From Candidatus Bathyarchaeota archaeon (lineage in GTDB: Archaea; Thermoproteota; Bathyarchaeia; Bathyarchaeales; Bathycorpusculaceae), in NCBI GenBank assembly GCA_029881805.1, contig JAOULW010000016.1:1-34695 (forward strand): DNA of 34,695 bases, in the 5' to 3' direction. Each line of letters begins with the position of its first letter. The first letter of the stretch is position 1. The position numbers and the translations under genes are program-made. Below, piece after piece: positions 31,588 to 34,695 of this stretch. A model generated the notes under the pieces. The model had not been told where the DNA came from. It saw only the letters and a list, made by a program, of their open reading frames with translations, and did not search any database.

Positions 31588-31675
31588 GTTTTTGACCGTT
31601 CCAGAAAGGTCGCTCGTTATGGAAGCTGAAAATATACATATGTAGGCTAAGTGGGGCAGTGTGGTTGGCGCAGCT
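31588..31675 (-). pseudogene. remnant of a second DUF457 gene 3' end
   Basis: Minus-strand translation gives TTLPHLAYICIFSASITSDL then SGTVKNL. This aligns without gaps to the C-terminus of the intact gene at 32457 (SLILPHLAYISLFLPSIIID then LSRALKSI). DNA similarity is also visible, including a shared ATATGTAGGCTA. It abuts the stop of the dockerin-like gene, so a partial duplication or an insertion has occurred here. Confidence 0.65.
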
Positions 31676-32339
31676 ACGGTTGTTTCTTGTTTTTGATCGC
31701 GTAAAACCCTGCTGCTCCCAGAAGGCTTAGCGTGGCAACTATCGTTCCAATTGGAACTTCAGGGATGACGTTGGGGTTAAAATGATTACATTTGAATCCT
31801 CCGCCGGCAAGCAGCGTCCACTTTCCGAAAGCAGATATTATATCCCGTACATCAACAAAGTCATCATGGTTGACGTCGGCTAGTGGATTCCATCTAGGAT
31901 GCTCCGGATAAGAGCCGTAGGCTTTTATAATCTCGAAAATGTCTTTCAAGTCACTTTCACCGTCGCCGTTTATGTCCCAGAATCCCGTGGCTCTTGCAGA
32001 AACAGCGTAGTTTCCTTCTGATTCCGCGATGATTGTTCCCACGTACGCTGGGGTCGCCGTGTCAGCCAACACTATAGAGAGATCATGCCATTCTGCGACG
32101 GAAATGTCGGCTGGATCGTATACAATAACCTGAGTGACTGTGATAATCTGATTTTGGTCAATGGCGTCGACTTTGACGTAAATGTCTACAGTTTCTCCAA
32201 TCAGATATTCTTCCTTTCCATTGAAGATGCTGAAGGATCCCGTAGATGTACCCGCCATAACCAACGGAACAGCTAGAAACAGCGTGCATAACAAGACTAA
32301 AGTGGCTGGTTTGAGAGTTGTGAATCTGAGCATTGTCAT
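31674..32339 (-). CDS. secreted dockerin-like surface protein with C-terminal anchor
   Basis: The 221-residue protein has a signal peptide (LVLLCTLFLAVPLVMAG), a beta-sandwich-like domain (KEEYLIGETVDIYVKVDA), two dockerin-type Ca2+ loops (DINGDGESDLKDIFEIIKAY and DVNHDDFVDVRDIISAFGKW), and a C-terminal IPEVPIGTIVATLSLLGAAG followed by KNKK. The end is like the archaeal PEF-CTERM sorting signal, recognised by an archaeosortase, which cleaves and anchors the protein at the cell surface. Dockerins usually bind cohesins; none is in the window, so the Ca2+ domain may be structural. ATG 32339 or 32333. Confidence 0.8.
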   Translation of the reverse strand: MTMLRFTTLKPATLVLLCTLFLAVPLVMAGTSTGSFSIFNGKEEYLIGETVDIYVKVDAIDQNQIITVTQVIVYDPADISVAEWHDLSIVLADTATPAYVGTIIAESEGNYAVSARATGFWDINGDGESDLKDIFEIIKAYGSYPEHPRWNPLADVNHDDFVDVRDIISAFGKWTLLAGGGFKCNHFNPNVIPEVPIGTIVATLSLLGAAGFYAIKNKKQP

Positions 32340-32456
32340 CCCGGAATTATTACGATGATTTCATTGGATATAAGTATAAATGGATAATTAGTATAGAAAA
32401 GTTTCAAAAAGTTCTTTTATTCTATATTGTAATGTTTGGCGCGCTTGTCGGATGAA

Positions 32457-33098
32457 TCAAATGCTTTTTAATGCTCTAGAGAGGTCGATGATTATGGACG
32501 GCAAGAACAAGGATATGTAGGCTAGATGTGGCAGTATTAGCGAAGTGGGCACACTTAGTGGAAAGCTTAGGAATGTTGGCAGTAACACGGTGAATGTTGG
32601 TATTGACAGAAGTAGGTTCATGTTGTGTGGTTGGAAGAATTTGGCTGCGTCCTTGGTTATAACCATGATCGCTATTGATGCGAGGAATGTTGTCCATTCT
32701 AGTGCTATGTTTGTGGGGCTGAATATGCTCATGTTTGTTCCGTATTGCTGTGTTGTTAAAGGCCATAATAGCTGGACTTGGCCCGCAGCGATGTAGTCGC
32801 CTATCAGGAAATGCTGAATCAACGCGATGAAGTATGGTATTGCCCTTTTGCGATAGATTGCGAAGAAAGGAATGAAAACTATCAATGCTGTTATTATTGA
32901 GTGTGCTGGTCCTCTATGCTGGACAAATGGTATCAGTATGTCTATGTCGGGGATCACGGACAGCATGAGAACAATGGGAATGTTAAGGTTTGTTTTCAGT
33001 ATTTTTGCTGTTGCTTTGCTTGAGATGTATCCTATTGCGAAGTGGCCGACTGCGAACGATTTGTTTTCCTCCAGCTTAGCTAGAAGCGAGTCATCCAT
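32457..33098 (-). CDS. membrane-bound metal-dependent hydrolase-like protein (DUF457/YdjM)
   Basis: The 213-residue multi-pass protein has the family's His/Asp pattern: SFAVGHFAIGYISSK, LSVIPDIDILIPFVQHRGPA and HSIITALIVFIPFF (PDxD...HRG.tHS), then ALIQHFLIGDYI. About five membrane segments follow, as in DUF457/LexA-binding inner-membrane hydrolases of unknown substrate. ATG 33098 begins MDDSLLAKLEENKSFAVGH. A degenerate second copy of its 3' end is found at 31588-31675. Confidence 0.85.
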   Translation of the reverse strand: MDDSLLAKLEENKSFAVGHFAIGYISSKATAKILKTNLNIPIVLMLSVIPDIDILIPFVQHRGPAHSIITALIVFIPFFAIYRKRAIPYFIALIQHFLIGDYIAAGQVQLLWPLTTQQYGTNMSIFSPTNIALEWTTFLASIAIMVITKDAAKFFQPHNMNLLLSIPTFTVLLPTFLSFPLSVPTSLILPHLAYISLFLPSIIIDLSRALKSI

Positions 33099-33237
33099 CT
33101 AATAAGTTTATACTCCATGCTGGTAGTCGCACAGTCGCCAGTTCTTTTGTGCTGGCAGAATGACTGTTGACGTTCAGATCGTTCGGTTGAAAATGTTGTG
33201 CGAATATTCTTTAGGCGTCTTTTTTGTATTTACGTAC

Positions 33238-33738
33238 ATGCGTAGTGCGATTGAGCCGAAGGTCATTCAGGTGTTGAGGATAGTAACTGGAAAGTTGAAG
33301 GGTAAGAATGTCAGTTGGGTTTTGATTGGAAGCACCAGCCTGGCTTTGCAGGGAGTGGACATTAAACCGAAAGATGTGGACATTTTGACAAGCAAGGGAG
33401 GCGCGTTCGAAATTGGTGAGCTGCTGAAAGAGTATGAAGTTGAGCCAGTGCGGCTTAAGAAGTCTGAGCTGTTCGAGTCGTTTTTTGGAGAATTTAACGT
33501 TAACGGGATAGAAGTCGAGGTTATGGGGGACATGAAAGAAAAAGTCTGTGATAAATGGGTTTCACTGTCTAGTAGGTTAGTGTGTCCAAAAATCGTGGAA
33601 ATAGAAGGAATGAGAATACCTGTTTCTTCTCTTCTTGAGCAGCAAAAGTCGTATGAGCAGCTGGGAAGAAGGAAAGATCCTGTTCGCGTCAGAAAAATAA
33701 ATGAGGCGTTGCGAAGAGCAGAAGAGAATGTTGATTGA
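33238..33738 (+). CDS. small nucleotidyltransferase-fold protein
   Basis: From ATG 33238 the protein has 166 residues: KNVSWVLIGSTSLALQGVDI and KPKDVDILTSK form the GS turn and DxD of minimal polymerase-beta-like nucleotidyltransferases, and VNGIEVEVMGD gives the third acidic strand. The C-terminal part is helical and basic (LGRRKDPVRVRKINEALRRA). The open frame extends to 33160, but that stretch is not family-like and has a TATA-like region inside. Substrate is unknown. No HEPN partner is adjacent, so it is not an obvious MNT/HEPN toxin-antitoxin pair. Confidence 0.75.
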   Translation: MRSAIEPKVIQVLRIVTGKLKGKNVSWVLIGSTSLALQGVDIKPKDVDILTSKGGAFEIGELLKEYEVEPVRLKKSELFESFFGEFNVNGIEVEVMGDMKEKVCDKWVSLSSRLVCPKIVEIEGMRIPVSSLLEQQKSYEQLGRRKDPVRVRKINEALRRAEENVD

Positions 33739-33913
33739 GCGCAGTTAGCTTGGACGTGTTTTCGCAGGGATTAGTTGAACAGAAGTTGATTAGGACTTAG
33801 TATTTGTGGTATAGTTTGTTGGATTTTGATGTTGTTATTACCTGTATTTGTGTTCTGAAGGTTGATAATAATGTTTATTAAGACTTATTATTCACTACAA
33901 AGCCGTGATTTAA

Positions 33914-34366
33914 ATGTCTATGCAAAAAGTCCCTACTGGAATAGTTCTAGGCATTGCGGTTACAGCGATAGTCATAAGTGTTTTAGCCACTAGTTTGTTG
34001 TCGAATTATCAGAGAATTACGAACAACGGAAATGTGGAAGCAGTAGGAGTAGGAGTATATTGGGACAATCATTGCACTGACAATGTTACGTCGATTGATT
34101 GGGGTTTTCTGGAGCCTGGAGCAGTAACCAATAGAACCGTTTACATAAAGAATAGCGGCAATGTGCCTGCAATGCTTAACATGACTACAGCAGATTGGAG
34201 CCCAAACGAGGCTTATGGTAATATAACTTTGAGCTGGAATCGTGAAGGTTACTTGTTAGATTCTGGGCTTGTGGTTCAGATGGTTTTGACTCTTTCTGTG
34301 TCCTCAGAGATTGCCGGAGTCGCAAGTTTCAGCTTTGACATAATAATAACTGGGACAGAGCTTTAA
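33914..34366 (+). CDS. secreted or membrane-anchored surface protein (hypothetical)
   Basis: The 150-residue protein has an N-terminal membrane anchor (GIVLGIAVTAIVISVLATSL) and an extracytoplasmic beta domain with NVEAVGVGVYWDNHC, DWGFLEPGAVTNRTVYIKNSG and NVPAMLNMTTADWSP. Several Asn-x-Ser/Thr sites could be N-glycosylated. The layout resembles archaeal class III-pilin-like or TasA/camelysin-like surface proteins; function is not known. The start is ATG 33914 (second Met at 33920), preceded by ATTTAA rather than a ribosome-binding site, suggesting a short leader. Confidence 0.75.
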   Translation: MSMQKVPTGIVLGIAVTAIVISVLATSLLSNYQRITNNGNVEAVGVGVYWDNHCTDNVTSIDWGFLEPGAVTNRTVYIKNSGNVPAMLNMTTADWSPNEAYGNITLSWNREGYLLDSGLVVQMVLTLSVSSEIAGVASFSFDIIITGTEL

Positions 34367-34468
34367 TTACCCTATTTTATTTCCGTGTTTGCGAGTAGAA
34401 GTAGACTTTTGGACGTATAGTACTTCTTCTACTTTATTCATGTATGAGGGTCGTTTTTTATTGAAAAT

Positions 34469-34675
34469 TTACATGGGTTGAAATATGCGCATGACGACGG
34501 TGATCATGAAGCCTATTCCTAGTCCGAGCGAGACTAGTCTTAGGCGTTTTTTTTCTATTACAATGTTTCTGGAGTATTCGGTTGATGAGGTGAGTAGTTC
34601 AGATGTTATTAAGAGGATTATTGCAGTGACGGCAAGCCAGAGGCTTATGTCTGACATTGATAGTGGGAAATTCAT
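34469..34675 (-). CDS. small two-helix membrane protein (hypothetical)
   Basis: The 68-residue protein has one membrane segment (LWLAVTAIILLITSELL), a short charged loop (IVIEKKRLR) and a second segment (LVSLGLGIGFMITVVM). Many archaea have such small proteins as subunits or regulators of larger membrane systems. ATG 34675 overlaps an upstream TGA (ATGA), suggesting coupling with a gene beyond the window edge; ATG 34657 is the alternative. No family is recognised. Confidence 0.65.
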   Translation of the reverse strand: MNFPLSMSDISLWLAVTAIILLITSELLTSSTEYSRNIVIEKKRLRLVSLGLGIGFMITVVMRIFQPM

Positions 34676-34695
34676 TTATTGTCAGCCTCATACGG
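34672..34695 (-). CDS. possible 3' end of an upstream gene, cut by window edge
   Basis: Minus-strand codons read PYEADNK then TGA, with the TGA overlapping the next ATG (ATGA). This is the usual junction of coupled archaeal genes, but only seven codons are visible, so it is tentative. Confidence 0.3.
   Translation of the reverse strand, partial: PYEADNK

Noticed and set aside
31553-31645. 30-codon plus-strand ORF after the AbrB operon
   Set aside because: It overlaps the DUF457 remnant, and the matching plus-strand sequence in the intact copy shows that the similarity derives from the minus-strand coding sequence.

Overview
The window is archaeal chromosome. Archaeal-type pelota, family B DNA polymerase, DnaG/Toprim primase, PheRS alpha and beta chains, TyrRS, TrpRS, type II methionine aminopeptidase, a DUF1512 protein, a lone 5S rRNA gene and an intron-bearing tRNA-Trp with encoded CCA all point to Archaea. 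TATA boxes lie about 25 bases ahead of inferred transcript starts, and many starts are TTG or GTG behind GGAGG/GGTGA ribosome-binding sites. The gene set fits a TACK-group archaeon, perhaps a Bathyarchaeia-like lineage; that placement is inference. No CRISPR array, insertion sequence or complete provirus was seen.

Layout. 1-983: pelota, cut by the window edge. 985-2214: a gene-poor stretch with two Lys-rich micro-ORFs, repeated hairpins with T-runs, and a decayed membrane-protein gene. 2215-3681: an M81 (MlrC-like) metallopeptidase. 4051-13560: an information-processing block: PolB (with a lost exonuclease I motif), DnaG, a small Toprim protein, TyrRS, a structured RNA candidate (possibly RNase P RNA), PheT/PheS and an SCP2-like protein. 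13667-18175: TrpRS, a flavin reductase interrupted by an amber codon, MetAP, a zinc-ribbon membrane protein, DUF1512 and 5S rRNA. 18222-24016: two nucleotidyltransferase-fold proteins, a metallophosphatase, an APC permease and an unknown membrane protein. 24173-24343: tRNA-Trp with what appear to be two introns. 24455-30129: a 38-residue desulforedoxin-like protein, an M42 aminopeptidase, an ABC-2 exporter pair, a dipeptide epimerase and a GlpX-type fructose bisphosphatase. 30206-34695: an accessory region with an AbrB-like/Cys-rich/unknown three-gene operon, a dockerin-like surface protein, a DUF457 membrane protein with a duplicated 3' scrap beside it, a third nucleotidyltransferase and small membrane or secreted proteins.

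How they work together. The centre is a housekeeping translation and replication neighbourhood: three aminoacyl-tRNA synthetases (Tyr, Phe, Trp), tRNA-Trp, 5S rRNA, MetAP and pelota, with PolB facing the primase-like DnaG. Peptide turnover (M42 aminopeptidase, dipeptide epimerase, M81 peptidase, amino-acid permease) is a second theme. The most distinctive observations are the tRNA-Trp precursor, whose middle exon is predicted to be only 6 nt; PolB with an abolished Exo I Asp/Glu pair but intact polymerase motifs; DnaG with a strong ribosome-binding site placed ahead of an ACG codon rather than a standard start; and the amber codon replacing a conserved Tyr in the flavin reductase. None of these was verified by database search.
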